Shown: positions 1 to 9,399, numbered from the stretch's first letter. The stretch is 64,000 nucleotides of DNA from Sedimentibacter acidaminivorans (GCF_017873955.1 NZ_JAGGKS010000006.1:1-64000); one strand, 5' to 3'. A program made the numbers and translations. The notes: generated by a model not told the origin, from the letters alone.

Positions 1-158
1 GATCGTGATACATTTGATAATTTACATAGATAGCTAATCCTGTTTTTTAGATTATATTTTTTAATCACCATATTTATTAGTGTAAATTTTTGTTCTACCG
101 ATAAGCTTATTTCTTTTTCTTCTTTATCAACCCCCTTTCTAACATTTCGACTTTTTTT
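1..158 (-). CDS. IS3-family transposase OrfB, N-terminal fragment (window edge)
   Basis: This reading frame is -1 relative to orfA and is open from about 164 to the window edge. It reads ...SLSVEQKFTLINMVIKKYNL then KNRISYLCKLSNVSR, which resembles the start of IS3 OrfB integrase-type transposases, upstream of the rve domain. There is no convincing own start with a ribosome binding site; an ATG occurs at 71-69. The frame is most simply entered by -1 slippage on a run of seven A at 158-152 (reverse strand), in the orfA frame CTA AAA AAA GTC. The catalytic core is beyond the edge. The family call rests on the short N-terminus and on orfA. Confidence 0.65.
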
Positions 159-532
159 AGCAATTCATTCTCCGCTTTTAATAAGTTGTTTTGAGCTTTT
201 AGACGATCATATTTTTCTTCTATAGATAATTCTTTTTCACTTGGTCTTCCTGAATTTTCTTTTCTTGTATCCTGTAATCCACATACACCATTTTTCCTAT
301 AAGTAGCTCTCCACCTTTTTCCAGAGGAATTAATACGTTCATTTCCAAGGATTTCTACATAAAGGCCGCATTCTTCAAATATTTCTCTTGGTAATTTACC
401 ATTTTCATTCTCAGCTATAAATATACGTTTAAATTCATCAGAATATGTTATTCCTTTTATGCTAACTGATTTTACATATTTATTTTTAGATAATATTTCT
501 ATTTCTTTATCTGTAAATATCTTCTTACTCAT
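107..532 (-). CDS. IS3-family transposase OrfA (HTH protein)
   Basis: The protein of about 141 residues resembles the clostridial OrfA type beginning MSKKIFTDKEIEILSKN. It has a helix-turn-helix region in the first half, the GKRWRATYRKNGV segment in the middle, and a C-terminal coiled coil (KYDRLKAQNNLLKAENELLK) of the leucine-zipper kind used for OrfA/OrfAB multimerisation. The ATG at 532 is chosen because an AAGGAAAGG purine run precedes it, although an ATG at 568 is also in frame. It ends in a lysine run, and orfB overlaps in the -1 frame. OrfA binds the element's ends; OrfAB catalyses transposition in characterised members. Confidence 0.75.
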   Translation of the reverse strand: MSKKIFTDKEIEILSKNKYVKSVSIKGITYSDEFKRIFIAENENGKLPREIFEECGLYVEILGNERINSSGKRWRATYRKNGVCGLQDTRKENSGRPSEKELSIEEKYDRLKAQNNLLKAENELLKKVEMLERGLIKKKKK

Positions 533-646
533 TAACGTCTCTACCTTTCCTTTTTCTCTATTATACATAAAAATACCCTATAGGGTAGACTTTTTTTAAT
601 TGTCTATTCTATAGGGTACATTTTATTTTATATCCTTGCAGTTTTT

Positions 647-1183
647 TTATTTATCATTAACAATCTCATAATCCATTATATATCTATCATGTGATTTACC
701 ATATTCATCTTCACTCATTTCAGTTGTTATAAATCCTATTTTATCTTTATACAGCCTAATAGCAGGTACATTCTCAGTATCAACTGTCAATCCTACCCTT
801 TTAAATCCTTGTTCCGCAATATTTTTTAATATTATTTTTAAAAAATGATACCCTAATCCTTGTCCCTGTAAATTCTCTGCTATAGCATAGTCGAAAAGAT
901 AAACCTTTTCACTGTCTTCCCAGTCTCTCATTAAAATAGCTAGTCCAATTATATTTTTCTTATCTTCTTCTTTAAGAACAAAAACATTTCCATGTCTTAT
1001 TTGTGGTACAAGACCCCATTCATCCATTCCTAAATCACCAAATAAATTCATTCCAAAATCAACCAATCTTCTTAAAAACTGATTACTATAATCTTGAACG
1101 AGATATACTGTTAATCTGCCAATATCCCCCTCCAGATTTTCTATTACTTTTTTAGGTAAACTTTTAACCTTTTCTAATTGCAA
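647..1183 (-). CDS. GNAT family N-acetyltransferase
   Basis: A 178-residue protein with a complete GNAT fold pattern. The acetyl-CoA pyrophosphate-binding loop is GQGLGYHFLKIILKN (about residues 106-120), followed by the GLTVDTENVPAIRLYKDKIGF motif B region. It would transfer an acetyl group from acetyl-CoA to an amine; the substrate cannot be read from the sequence. It starts with TTG behind GGAGGAG, a strong ribosome binding site. It is monocistronic: the HU terminator lies upstream and the insertion-sequence end directly downstream. Frame and motifs are intact. Confidence 0.85.
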   Translation of the reverse strand: MQLEKVKSLPKKVIENLEGDIGRLTVYLVQDYSNQFLRRLVDFGMNLFGDLGMDEWGLVPQIRHGNVFVLKEEDKKNIIGLAILMRDWEDSEKVYLFDYAIAENLQGQGLGYHFLKIILKNIAEQGFKRVGLTVDTENVPAIRLYKDKIGFITTEMSEDEYGKSHDRYIMDYEIVNDK

Positions 1184-1319
1184 ACTTACTCCTCCTTTTG
1201 TTTTTTATTTTTTATATTAAATAAATTTATAATAAAAAATTATGAACAAGAAATATTGTAACACACGATTTTAATATTTTATGTCATAATTTATATTTTC
1301 GAATTAATTAAATTACATG

Positions 1320-1352
1320 ATAAAACCAAAGGGAGTATTTATTAATACCCCC
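1320..1352 (-). terminator. Intrinsic terminator after hup
   Basis: A GC-closed hairpin (GGGAGTATT...AATACCCCC at 1331-1352) is followed on the minus strand by TTTGGTTTT. It lies 23 bp past the hup stop and would end the spoVB-mazG-hup transcript. Confidence 0.65.
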
Positions 1353-1374
1353 TCATTAAAAATAAAAAATTTAA

Positions 1375-1650
1375 TTAATTCACTGCTTCTTTTAATGATT
1401 TTCCTGCTTTGAATACTGGTGCTTTTGAAGCTGGGATATCAATAGTTTCACCAGGATTTCTTGGATTTCTTCCTTGTCTTTCTTTTCTGTCTCTTACTTC
1501 GAAAGTTCCAAAACCTACTAATTGAACTTTTCCACCTGCTACTAATTCGTCTTTTATTGTTTCCATGAATCCGTTTAATGCCTTTTCTGCATCTTTTTTT
1601 GTAAAACCAGTTTTTTCTGCAACACTAGCAATTAATTCAGCTTTATTCAC
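1375..1650 (-). CDS. hup: HU family histone-like DNA-binding protein
   Basis: At 91 residues it matches the normal HU length. It begins MNKAELIASVAEKTGFTKKDAEKAL, has the VQLVGFGTFEVRDRKERQGRNP segment that leads into the DNA-clamping beta arm, and ends with PAFKAGK-like PVFKAGKSLKEAVN. HU bends and compacts DNA as a dimer. The start is GTG behind AAGGAGG. It follows mazG by 42 bp and closes the spoVB-mazG-hup group, an order found in several clostridia; the S4-domain and yabP/yabQ genes often seen next are absent here. Confidence 0.95.
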   Translation of the reverse strand: MNKAELIASVAEKTGFTKKDAEKALNGFMETIKDELVAGGKVQLVGFGTFEVRDRKERQGRNPRNPGETIDIPASKAPVFKAGKSLKEAVN

Positions 1651-1692
1651 AAAATTACCTCCTTAATAAAAATATTATTTATTTTATTTTAT

Positions 1693-3138
1693 CTAAATTC
1701 CATTAGGAATCTTTGATTTTTCCCATAACTCATCCATTTCTTCTAGAGTCATCTGTTTTAAATCTTTTGTAGCATTTTTTTCTATAAATTCAAATCTATT
1801 AATAAATTTATTTATAGTCCTGTTTAATGCAATATCTGGGTTGATTTTCATAAACCTAGCAAAATTAACCATTGCGAAAATCAAATCGCCAAATTCACTC
1901 TCCATTTTGTCCAAATCTAATTTCTTATATTCTTCAATAAATTCAAAGAGCTCTTCTTTAATTTTAGTAATAGCCCCTACCTCGTCTGGCCAGTCAAAAC
2001 CAACATCTGCTGCCCTTTTCTGAATTTTATAACTCCTACTAAGTGGAGATAAAGACTTTGGAACATTTTTTAAATTATCAGTATAATTACTTAATTTCTT
2101 CTCTTTTTGTTTAGCTGTTTCCCAGTTTTTAAGAGCTTCATCAACGTTGTTTGCTTTTTTATTTCCAAAGACATGAGGATGTCTTGAATACATTTTATTA
2201 CAAACATTTGAAACTACATCCTTAAAGTTAAAAAAGCCATCTTCACTTGCTATCTCTGCATGAAATACTACTTGTAATAGTAAATCTCCAAGTTCTTCAA
2301 CTAAATTATCAATATCATTATTATCTATTGCATCTACAACCTCATACGCTTCCTCTATTACACATTGTCTAATTGATTCATGCGTTTGTTTAATATCCCA
2401 TGGACATCCATCAGGACCTCTGAGGGTTCTTATTGTCCTACAAAGATTATTTATATTATACACTGTATTTTCAGATATTTCAATAGGGTTAATGCAAAAA
2501 TATGTTGAAAATCCATATTTTTTTTCTTGATCAATCAAAAACAACGGTACTTTTTCAATTTTTTCTTCTAAAACATCTATTTTTTGCACTAAAATATCGT
2601 CTTCATATACTTCCATTAGTATTATTTTAAGCTGAGAAGCAATTTCTCTGTCATACACTTGTGTAATGATATTTAGAGAATTTACATTAAATGAAAATTC
2701 ATCAACCTCTAAACTATCTAATATACTTATACTTTTATAATCTGAGAATCCCGACAACTTAATACATTTATCAAGAAAGCTCATTCCATCTATTATTATT
2801 ATATTAATTTCATCTTTATATTCACATAATAGCTTCTTCGTTACAATATCACCATAAAATGGGCTTCCAGCAGTGCAATAATTTATTTTACCATACTTTT
2901 CAGATAATTCAACAATTTTCGCTGTAATTTCGTCATAAACTTCATCAAAAGAATCATATTTTTCAAAATAGTCATCAAATGTTTCTATTTTTATATCTTT
3001 TTCTTTTAGCTGTTTTGTAACTGGATGTCTTATAGTTCTAACATAATTTGGAATACCACTTGTTAATGCATTATATGCCTTAATTGTTAAATCCTCTATA
3101 TTCCCAACACCCATACCTACTATTTGAATTGTATTCAT
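1693..3138 (-). CDS. mazG: MazG/YabN: tetrapyrrole methylase-like domain fused to NTP pyrophosphohydrolase
   Basis: The 481-residue protein combines an N-terminal SAM-dependent tetrapyrrole methylase-like domain (residues 1 to about 215, with IVGMGVGNIEDLT at the start) and a C-terminal double MazG module. The first MazG unit shows LRGPDGCPWDIKQTHESI and the metal-binding EEAYEVVDAID plus EELGDLLLQ motifs; a second ends in ESEFGDLIFA. MazG hydrolyses nucleoside triphosphates to monophosphates and pyrophosphate, a house-cleaning role. It begins 2 bp after the spoVB stop, so the two are co-translated or nearly so. The methylase domain's substrate is unknown in this fusion family. Confidence 0.93.
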   Translation of the reverse strand: MNTIQIVGMGVGNIEDLTIKAYNALTSGIPNYVRTIRHPVTKQLKEKDIKIETFDDYFEKYDSFDEVYDEITAKIVELSEKYGKINYCTAGSPFYGDIVTKKLLCEYKDEINIIIIDGMSFLDKCIKLSGFSDYKSISILDSLEVDEFSFNVNSLNIITQVYDREIASQLKIILMEVYEDDILVQKIDVLEEKIEKVPLFLIDQEKKYGFSTYFCINPIEISENTVYNINNLCRTIRTLRGPDGCPWDIKQTHESIRQCVIEEAYEVVDAIDNNDIDNLVEELGDLLLQVVFHAEIASEDGFFNFKDVVSNVCNKMYSRHPHVFGNKKANNVDEALKNWETAKQKEKKLSNYTDNLKNVPKSLSPLSRSYKIQKRAADVGFDWPDEVGAITKIKEELFEFIEEYKKLDLDKMESEFGDLIFAMVNFARFMKINPDIALNRTINKFINRFEFIEKNATKDLKQMTLEEMDELWEKSKIPNGI

Positions 3139-3140
3139 AA

Positions 3141-4736
3141 TTATTTTTTCCTCACAAATTTCTTAAGTTTATCACCTTTTGGTATTAAATCTAAATCTTC
3201 TTCTGTTATTGCACCTGTAACAAATAAAAATATAACATAAACTATTACTGCAAAAGCTATGGACAATAGTGTTGAAATACTTTGACTAAAGACACCAATT
3301 AATAATTTAAACGATACAAAAACAGCAATAGCCATTACCACCGATGATAGAATAGGTTTAATTAACAATTTAATTAAATTTATATTTATTGGTGTTTTAG
3401 TGTTTATATCATACCAATTCAAAAGTGCAACTACTAAATAAGCACCTGTTGTACTTATGGCAGCACCCTTTATATTTATAGAAGGTATACTTATAAGTAT
3501 ATATGATAAAATCACCTTCACAACCAAACCTACAACTAAATTTTTTACAGGCAAAAATTGCTTGTTTACAGATTGCAATATAGCAGTAAATGCTTGAACT
3601 AAAGTTAAAAATATTACACTAATAGCCATTATTTCCAACAATTCTCCTGCACTAGCGTGTTTCTCAGGTCCTAAAGATGAAAATAACAATGCTATTATTG
3701 GCTCTGCTAATAAATAAAGTCCTATTCCACAAGGAAGCCCTATTATTAGTGCTATTCTAACACCTGCATTAGATGTTTTATTTAATTTAGTCTTATGTTT
3801 CTTTGTAAAAGAATCTGTTATTGAAGGTACGAGACTCATTGCTACTGCGGTTGAAAATACCAATGGAAAATTAATAAGAGTTTGTGCTGTTCCGCTTAGC
3901 TCCCCAAACATATCAGCAATCTGTACATCTGTATATCCAATAACAGAAAGTCTGCTTGATACTAAGTATGAATCTACTAAACCCATTAGAGGTGCTATAG
4001 AAGCTCCAATAGTAATTGGTATAGCTATATATAAGAGACTTTTAACTATATCCCATGTATTTTCTATCTTATTATTATTAGATAATTTTATTTCATTATT
4101 TATATTTTTCTTATTAATAAAGAAAATAATCGATATTACTAATAGTGATGCCACTCCACCAACAGATGCTCCAAATGTTGCCCCAGCTGCTGCTTCTTCA
4201 AGTCCATAATTTATAAGATAGTACGCAAAGTATAATCCCGCTAAAACACGAAAAATTTGTTCAATAATTTGTGATATTGCAATAGGTGTCATATTTTGTG
4301 TACCTTGAAAAAAACCCCTATATGATGATAATAAAGGTACTGCAAACAATGCAGGTACAAGCGCCACCATTGAATAATATGATCCTGGATAACCTAGTAT
4401 ATCCATAATTTGATGAGCAAAAACTAAAACAAAAATAGATGATACCAAACCTATAACAAATAAGCCCCATTTAGATATCTTATATACTTGATATGCACCT
4501 TCAAAGTTATTAAGTGCTCTTCTTTCCGATACTAGTTTAGCAATTGCAGTAGGGAATCCTGACAATGAAACAACTAACAACAGATTATATATATTGTAGG
4601 CAGGTTGATAATATCCTATACCTTCTGTCCCTATAAGATTTGTTAATGGAATTCTGTAAACTGCCCCTAATATTTTTACTATAAATCCTGCAATACTTAA
4701 AATAGCAGCACTTTTTACGAAACTTTCTTTGGACAT
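3141..4736 (-). CDS. spoVB: SpoVB-like polysaccharide flippase (MOP superfamily)
   Basis: A 531-residue membrane protein with about 14 predicted transmembrane segments and the SpoVB/MurJ-like N-terminus (FVKSAAILSIAGFIVKILG, then YRIPLTNLIGTEGIGYYQ). Members move lipid-linked sugar precursors across the membrane; SpoVB is needed for spore cortex in Bacillus, and close relatives such as YtgP act in vegetative cells. Co-location with mazG and hup is the usual setting of the spoVB/yabM type. Start ATG behind AAAGGAA. The 290-bp gap to the divergent recD2 is AT-rich and must hold its promoter, which I could not pin down. Confidence 0.88.
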   Translation of the reverse strand: MSKESFVKSAAILSIAGFIVKILGAVYRIPLTNLIGTEGIGYYQPAYNIYNLLLVVSLSGFPTAIAKLVSERRALNNFEGAYQVYKISKWGLFVIGLVSSIFVLVFAHQIMDILGYPGSYYSMVALVPALFAVPLLSSYRGFFQGTQNMTPIAISQIIEQIFRVLAGLYFAYYLINYGLEEAAAGATFGASVGGVASLLVISIIFFINKKNINNEIKLSNNNKIENTWDIVKSLLYIAIPITIGASIAPLMGLVDSYLVSSRLSVIGYTDVQIADMFGELSGTAQTLINFPLVFSTAVAMSLVPSITDSFTKKHKTKLNKTSNAGVRIALIIGLPCGIGLYLLAEPIIALLFSSLGPEKHASAGELLEIMAISVIFLTLVQAFTAILQSVNKQFLPVKNLVVGLVVKVILSYILISIPSINIKGAAISTTGAYLVVALLNWYDINTKTPININLIKLLIKPILSSVVMAIAVFVSFKLLIGVFSQSISTLLSIAFAVIVYVIFLFVTGAITEEDLDLIPKGDKLKKFVRKK

Positions 4737-5027
4737 GATTTATTCCTTTCTAATACTATTATTATCTCTGACTTTTATTTAATTTCTAAATTATTATGTA
4801 AATTCTTCATTTGATATTTACTTTAACATATTTTTTCATTTTTATAAAGAAAAATTTTATCAAGACGTTGAAATATATTACTTTATTATTTATATTTGTG
4901 TTATAATTTATTTACTGATAAATATAACATATTTCTCAACTTATATAAAAATTACTAATTATATGTATTTTAAGAAAATATTATTGTTAATTTTAAGTAT
5001 TTTAAATGTTTTAAGGAGAAAAACAAT

Positions 5028-7271
5028 ATGGAATCTCACAAAGGAACAATAGTTGATACAATTTTCCGAAATAGTGAAAATGGTTATACTGTAGCTCTAA
5101 TGGAAATAGATAATGAAGTCATTACCATAACTGGTTTTTTTGGAACTGATATTACAAATGAAACTATAGAAATTTTTGGAAAGAGAATAAAACATCCAAA
5201 ATATGGACATCAATTCACTGTTGAAATGTACAATTCTGTTCTCCCTTCTAGCCTCGATCAAATAGAAAGTTATTTATCTTCTGGATTAATTAAAGGTATT
5301 GGAGATTTTACAGCAAAAAAAATTGTTGAGCTATTTAAAGAAGATACCTTTAATATTATTCAAAATCATCCAGAAAAATTACTTGAAATTGAAGGTATCG
5401 GAAAAAAAAAGGTAGAAATGATAACAAAGAGTTTTGTAGAACAAATAGATATTAAGGAAATTATGATGTTTCTACAAAAGCATGGAATTAGCACCACCTA
5501 TGGAGTAAAAATATATAAACAATACGGTAAAAATACAATAAATATAATATCTGAAAATCCATATAGACTAACAGATGATATTTATGGAATAGGTTTTAAA
5601 CTTGCTGACAAGATAGCATATTCACTCGGAGTAGAAAAGTCATCTCCATTTAGAAGTGCTTCCGGCATTAAATATTCACTGTTCGAATATGCAGCAAATG
5701 GTCATTCATATGTTCCTTATAAATTGCTTATAGACAGTGTATGTAATTTACTTGAAATAAATATTGAAATAATAGAAAATGAAATGAAAAATATGGCTTT
5801 TCAAGGAAAAATCCATATTGAACTTATAGAAGATGAAAGAGTAGTTTATTATTTACCTTATCATACAGCTGAAGTTAATGTATGTAAAAACTTAATTAAT
5901 TTACAAAATGCTGATTTTAATATCCCTGAGAATGATATATTAGATTATTTATATCTTATAGAAAATGAATCCTATATTGAACTTACAAAAATGCAAAAAG
6001 AAGCAGTAATACAATCTATTTCAAATGGCGTTACTGTTATTACTGGGGGGCCTGGAACTGGTAAAACTACAATTATTCACTCTATAATTCGAGTTTTCGA
6101 AATGATGCACAAAAAAATATTTCTATGTGCACCCACAGGTAGAGCTGCTAAAAAAATTACTGAATCTGCTAGTAGGGAAGCAAAAACAATACATCGTTTA
6201 TTAGAATATGCATACGGTGAAGAAGATAGCAACTTATGCTTTAATAAAAACGAAGATTCCCCTTTAGATTGTGAAGTCTTAATAGTTGATGAAATGTCCA
6301 TGGTTGACATCCTGTTGATGAACAACCTTTTAAAAGCTATAAAAACTGGAACTAGACTTATTTTAGTTGGTGACGTAGATCAGTTGCCATCTGTTGGGGC
6401 TGGAAATGTCCTAAGAGACATAATAAAAAGCAACTCTATTAAAACAATAAAATTAGATACTATCTTCCGTCAGTCTTTAGGAAGCATGATAGTACAAAAT
6501 GCTCATATGATAAATAATGGTAAAACACCTATATTTAATAAAAAGGATACCGACTTTTTCTTCATGCGCCAAAATAACAATAAAGAGGTACTCGATGTTA
6601 TCGTAGATTTATACAATAACCGTTTACCATCCAAATATAACCTTGATCCAATAAAAGAAATTCAAGTCCTATCTCCCATGAAAAAAGGAGAAGTAGGAGT
6701 TATCGAGCTTAACAATAAATTACAGGCTTCTATCAATCCGCCCTCAAAGCTAAAAAAAGAAAAAGCTTTTGGTAAATATACCTTTCGAGTTGGTGATAAG
6801 GTTATGCAAACTAAAAATAATTACCAATCTGTGTGGTCAATGACTTGTGATGATGGTAAAGTTTCAACAGGTGAAGGAATATACAATGGTGATATTGGAT
6901 ATATCATATTTATTGATGAAATTGAACAAGAAATATTTGTTCAATTTGATGATCAAAAAGAAGTTGCTTATTCTTATAATCAACTAGATGAACTAATACT
7001 AGCTTATGCAACAACTGTACACAAAAGTCAAGGCAGTGAATTCCCTGTAATAATAATGCCCATAGTATGGGGACCTAACATGCTTTTAACAAGAAATTTA
7101 TTATATACCGCAATAACAAGAGCAAAACAACTTGTAGTATTGGTTGGTTTTGAAAAATTTATACAAATTATGATAGCCAATAATAAAATTAATAATAGAT
7201 ATTCTGCACTTGACTATAGATTATCGTCTATATATAGTGCATATGAAAACCTAACAGATTTCAGTAACTAA
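5028..7271 (+). CDS. recD2: RecD2-type ATP-dependent 5'-3' DNA helicase
   Basis: The 747-residue protein has the RecD2 layout: an N-terminal OB-like region, helix-hairpin-helix repeats (LIKGIGDFTAKKIVELF near residue 90, IEGIGKKKVEMI near 123), then superfamily 1B helicase motifs. Walker A is GGPGTGKTT near residue 341, Walker B VDEMSMVD near 420, the Q-rich GDVDQLPSVG motif follows, and the C-terminal TTVHKSQGSEF motif is near 662. It is not the RecBCD subunit: the extended N-terminus marks the RecBC-independent class, linked to repair and replication-fork processing. ATG behind AAGGAG. comF follows by 14 bp. Confidence 0.95.
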   Translation: MESHKGTIVDTIFRNSENGYTVALMEIDNEVITITGFFGTDITNETIEIFGKRIKHPKYGHQFTVEMYNSVLPSSLDQIESYLSSGLIKGIGDFTAKKIVELFKEDTFNIIQNHPEKLLEIEGIGKKKVEMITKSFVEQIDIKEIMMFLQKHGISTTYGVKIYKQYGKNTINIISENPYRLTDDIYGIGFKLADKIAYSLGVEKSSPFRSASGIKYSLFEYAANGHSYVPYKLLIDSVCNLLEINIEIIENEMKNMAFQGKIHIELIEDERVVYYLPYHTAEVNVCKNLINLQNADFNIPENDILDYLYLIENESYIELTKMQKEAVIQSISNGVTVITGGPGTGKTTIIHSIIRVFEMMHKKIFLCAPTGRAAKKITESASREAKTIHRLLEYAYGEEDSNLCFNKNEDSPLDCEVLIVDEMSMVDILLMNNLLKAIKTGTRLILVGDVDQLPSVGAGNVLRDIIKSNSIKTIKLDTIFRQSLGSMIVQNAHMINNGKTPIFNKKDTDFFFMRQNNNKEVLDVIVDLYNNRLPSKYNLDPIKEIQVLSPMKKGEVGVIELNNKLQASINPPSKLKKEKAFGKYTFRVGDKVMQTKNNYQSVWSMTCDDGKVSTGEGIYNGDIGYIIFIDEIEQEIFVQFDDQKEVAYSYNQLDELILAYATTVHKSQGSEFPVIIMPIVWGPNMLLTRNLLYTAITRAKQLVVLVGFEKFIQIMIANNKINNRYSALDYRLSSIYSAYENLTDFSN

Positions 7272-7285
7272 AGGGAAGTGATTAT

Positions 7286-8008
7286 GTGAATTCCTATATA
7301 GAATCACTATTAGAATTAATATATCCTGAAAAAAATATTTGCTATATATGTGATTACTATGATGAATCCATAGGTGAAAACTATATTTGTAATAAATGTA
7401 GACAATCTATTAAAAAAGTTGTTCCTCCTTTATGTAATAAGTGCGGCAAACCAATAAATTATGGTTTGTCTATCAATTTATGTCCTGATTGTTTTAATTT
7501 TGAAAAATATTTTGAAACATCCAGATCGCCCTTTTTATATGAAGGAATTATTAAAAATGGCATTTACAATTTTAAATATTATAATAAACCATATTACTAT
7601 AAACTATTTGGAAGTTTATTATTACAGTATATGAATAAAATAAACTATTTGAATTTCAACTATATTGTATCAGTTCCCCTCCATCGTTCAAAATTAAAAA
7701 GCAGAGGATATAATCAATCTGAGTTATTAGCAATATATATATCTAACAAATTAAATATACCTTATATTAATGCCTTAAAAAGAATAAAAAAAACTAATAA
7801 ACAAAGTTCTCAATCTAAATTAAATCGTATGAGAAATTTAGAAAATTCTTTTACAATCAACAAAAAAAACAAAATTAATTTTATAAAAAAAAGCAGTGTA
7901 CTACTTGTAGATGATGTATACACTACAGGTTCCACTGCTAATGAATGTTCTAAAGCATTACTGAATTATGGGGTAAATAAAGTTTATGTTATAACTATTG
8001 CAAGATAA
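7286..8008 (+). CDS. comF: ComF family protein (phosphoribosyltransferase-like)
   Basis: A 240-residue ComFC-type protein. An N-terminal double zinc-finger-like region (CYICDYYD, CNKC, CNKCGKP, CPDCF within residues 13-70) precedes a PRTase-fold domain with the PRPP-binding motif VLLVDDVYTTGSTANE near the C-terminus. Homologues act in DNA uptake during transformation, and in other bacteria are genes of less clear function. Start GTG at 7286 behind AAGGGAAG. It is translated right after recD2 and probably shares its transcript. No other competence gene is adjacent, but type IV pilus genes lie 4 kb away. Confidence 0.9.
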   Translation: MNSYIESLLELIYPEKNICYICDYYDESIGENYICNKCRQSIKKVVPPLCNKCGKPINYGLSINLCPDCFNFEKYFETSRSPFLYEGIIKNGIYNFKYYNKPYYYKLFGSLLLQYMNKINYLNFNYIVSVPLHRSKLKSRGYNQSELLAIYISNKLNIPYINALKRIKKTNKQSSQSKLNRMRNLENSFTINKKNKINFIKKSSVLLVDDVYTTGSTANECSKALLNYGVNKVYVITIAR

Positions 8009-8086
8009 AGCAATTAATAATAATCATAATAGACAATCTTACCATATACAATTGTTATTTTGTTAGTTCTTTTGAGTTTTAAGTTG

Positions 8087-8653
8087 TTAATAAATATTTT
8101 CTTCCGTAATTATCTTATCCATTTTAATATCATGTTCCTCACTTGGTATTTCATCTAATATTTGAAATTCATAAGCAATAGCAACAGCTTTTGCATCATT
8201 TCTCTTTTTTGATAATATCCTATCATAGTACCCTTTTCCAAAACCTATTCGATTTAATTCCTTATCAAAGGCAACGCCTGGAACAATTATCAAATCAAGT
8301 TCAAAAGGGTCAATTGGAATTACTTTTTCTTCTTTAGGTTCTAAATATCCAAAAGAACTAAACTTTAAGTCAATGTTTATATCATTAATTTCAACTGGTA
8401 TAATTACTGTATTGTCAACATCTGTATATGGAATAACAACACGCTTTTTTTCTTTAATCATTTCTTCTATTAAATCAAGAGTTTTAACTTCATTTTTAAA
8501 ATCCATATATACAAAAACTGTTTTGCTCTTTTTAAATTCACTAATAGATTTAAGTTTATTAATTATAATTTCGCTTTTTTCTATAACTTGTTTATTTTCT
8601 ATGCTATTTCTAATACTTAAAATTTTTTTACGTATATCACCTTTAGTTTCCAT
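8087..8653 (-). CDS. 5-formyltetrahydrofolate cyclo-ligase
   Basis: The 188-residue protein has the family pattern: basic N-terminus KGDIRKKILSIRNSI, a middle VIPYTDVDNTVIIPVEI region, and the C-terminal nucleotide/folate-binding GVAFDKELNRIGFGKGYYDRIL. The enzyme converts 5-formyl-THF to 5,10-methenyl-THF using ATP and so recycles an inhibitory folate. It starts 10 bp downstream of the M50 protease gene stop, indicating co-transcription, behind GAGAGG. Length is normal for the family. Confidence 0.93.
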   Translation of the reverse strand: METKGDIRKKILSIRNSIENKQVIEKSEIIINKLKSISEFKKSKTVFVYMDFKNEVKTLDLIEEMIKEKKRVVIPYTDVDNTVIIPVEINDINIDLKFSSFGYLEPKEEKVIPIDPFELDLIIVPGVAFDKELNRIGFGKGYYDRILSKKRNDAKAVAIAYEFQILDEIPSEEHDIKMDKIITEENIY

Positions 8654-8663
8654 AGATTACCTC

Positions 8664-9281
8664 TCAAAAAAATATTGAAAATAGAAAATTGTTCAGAAAT
8701 ATAACTATTGGTCCAATTATCTTCCCTATAAAGTTAAAAATAATTAAAATTAATATTGCAAACCTAAGCTGTTCACGATATCTGTGATAAAAATTCCAAA
8801 CTGGAGGGCCACCTATGCTTCCAAGTATATGATGTCCATCAAGTGGCGGAATAGGAAGAAGGTTAAATACCATTAGTACCAAATTTATTGAAACTGTGCC
8901 GGCAAGAACAGACCACACTACCTGTGTCATATCAGTAACTGGTAAAAACATATAAACTAGTTTCATAATAATTACAAAAATAATAGCCATAATAAAATTT
9001 GATATAGGTCCTGCAATAGAAACTAAAAAGTCGTCTCTTCTTGGGTTCTTAAAATTCCTTGAATCAATCATTACTGGTTTAGCCCACCCAAATCCTACTA
9101 ACAAAAGACAAATAAACCCTAGAGGATCAATATGTTTAATTGGATTTAATGTCATACGTCCTTGAATCCTTGGTGTATCATCTCCAAGTTTTACTGCAAC
9201 ATAACCATGTGAAAATTCATGTATTGATATAGCTAGTAAAATTCCTGGAAGAATAATTAATTTATCTAAAAAATACGACAT
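8664..9281 (-). CDS. Site-2-protease-like M50 family membrane metallopeptidase
   Basis: A 205-residue polytopic membrane protein. The zinc motif H21-E22-F-S-H25 lies in the first transmembrane helix and the third ligand motif NLLPIPPLDGHH near residues 139-149, the signature of the small S2P/YwhC class that lacks PDZ domains. These proteases cut within membranes; no substrate is known for this subclass. Start ATG behind AAGGAGG. It heads a two-gene unit with the cyclo-ligase. Confidence 0.92.
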   Translation of the reverse strand: MSYFLDKLIILPGILLAISIHEFSHGYVAVKLGDDTPRIQGRMTLNPIKHIDPLGFICLLLVGFGWAKPVMIDSRNFKNPRRDDFLVSIAGPISNFIMAIIFVIIMKLVYMFLPVTDMTQVVWSVLAGTVSINLVLMVFNLLPIPPLDGHHILGSIGGPPVWNFYHRYREQLRFAILILIIFNFIGKIIGPIVIFLNNFLFSIFF

Positions 9282-9348
9282 AATGCCTCCTTATTTTCTT
9301 TATTACATATTACATTCTACATCTTAAATCTATCTTAATACTTAATTT

Positions 9349-9382
9349 CAAAAATTTAAGGCAGTTATATAACTGCCTTAAA
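9349..9382 (-). terminator. Intrinsic terminator after the CorC-like gene
   Basis: A near-perfect hairpin (arms AAGGCAGTT and AACTGCCTT, 9357-9380) is followed on the minus strand by AAATTTTT. It separates the CorC-like gene from the M50 protease gene. Confidence 0.8.
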
Positions 9383-9399
9383 TAATATTCTTTGAAATG

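Larger units (their letters stand above)
1..620 (-). mobile_element. IS3-family insertion sequence, left part only
   Basis: The element enters the window from the left edge and ends at about 620, where the reverse strand begins TGTACCCTATAG, the TG-type terminus usual for this family. It carries orfA and the first part of orfB in overlapping frames. Just inside the terminus two copies of a 17-bp sequence (574-590 and 602-618) lie in inverted orientation with 15 of 17 positions matching, able to form a hairpin. The far terminus, the catalytic DDE residues and any target duplication are outside the window, so it cannot be judged whether the copy is intact. The end lies 27 bp past the stop codon of the neighbouring acetyltransferase gene. 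Confidence 0.75.

Noticed and set aside
1184-1374. Riboswitch or small RNA between the GNAT and hup genes
   Set aside because: Only the hup terminator and AT-rich promoter-like sequence are seen.
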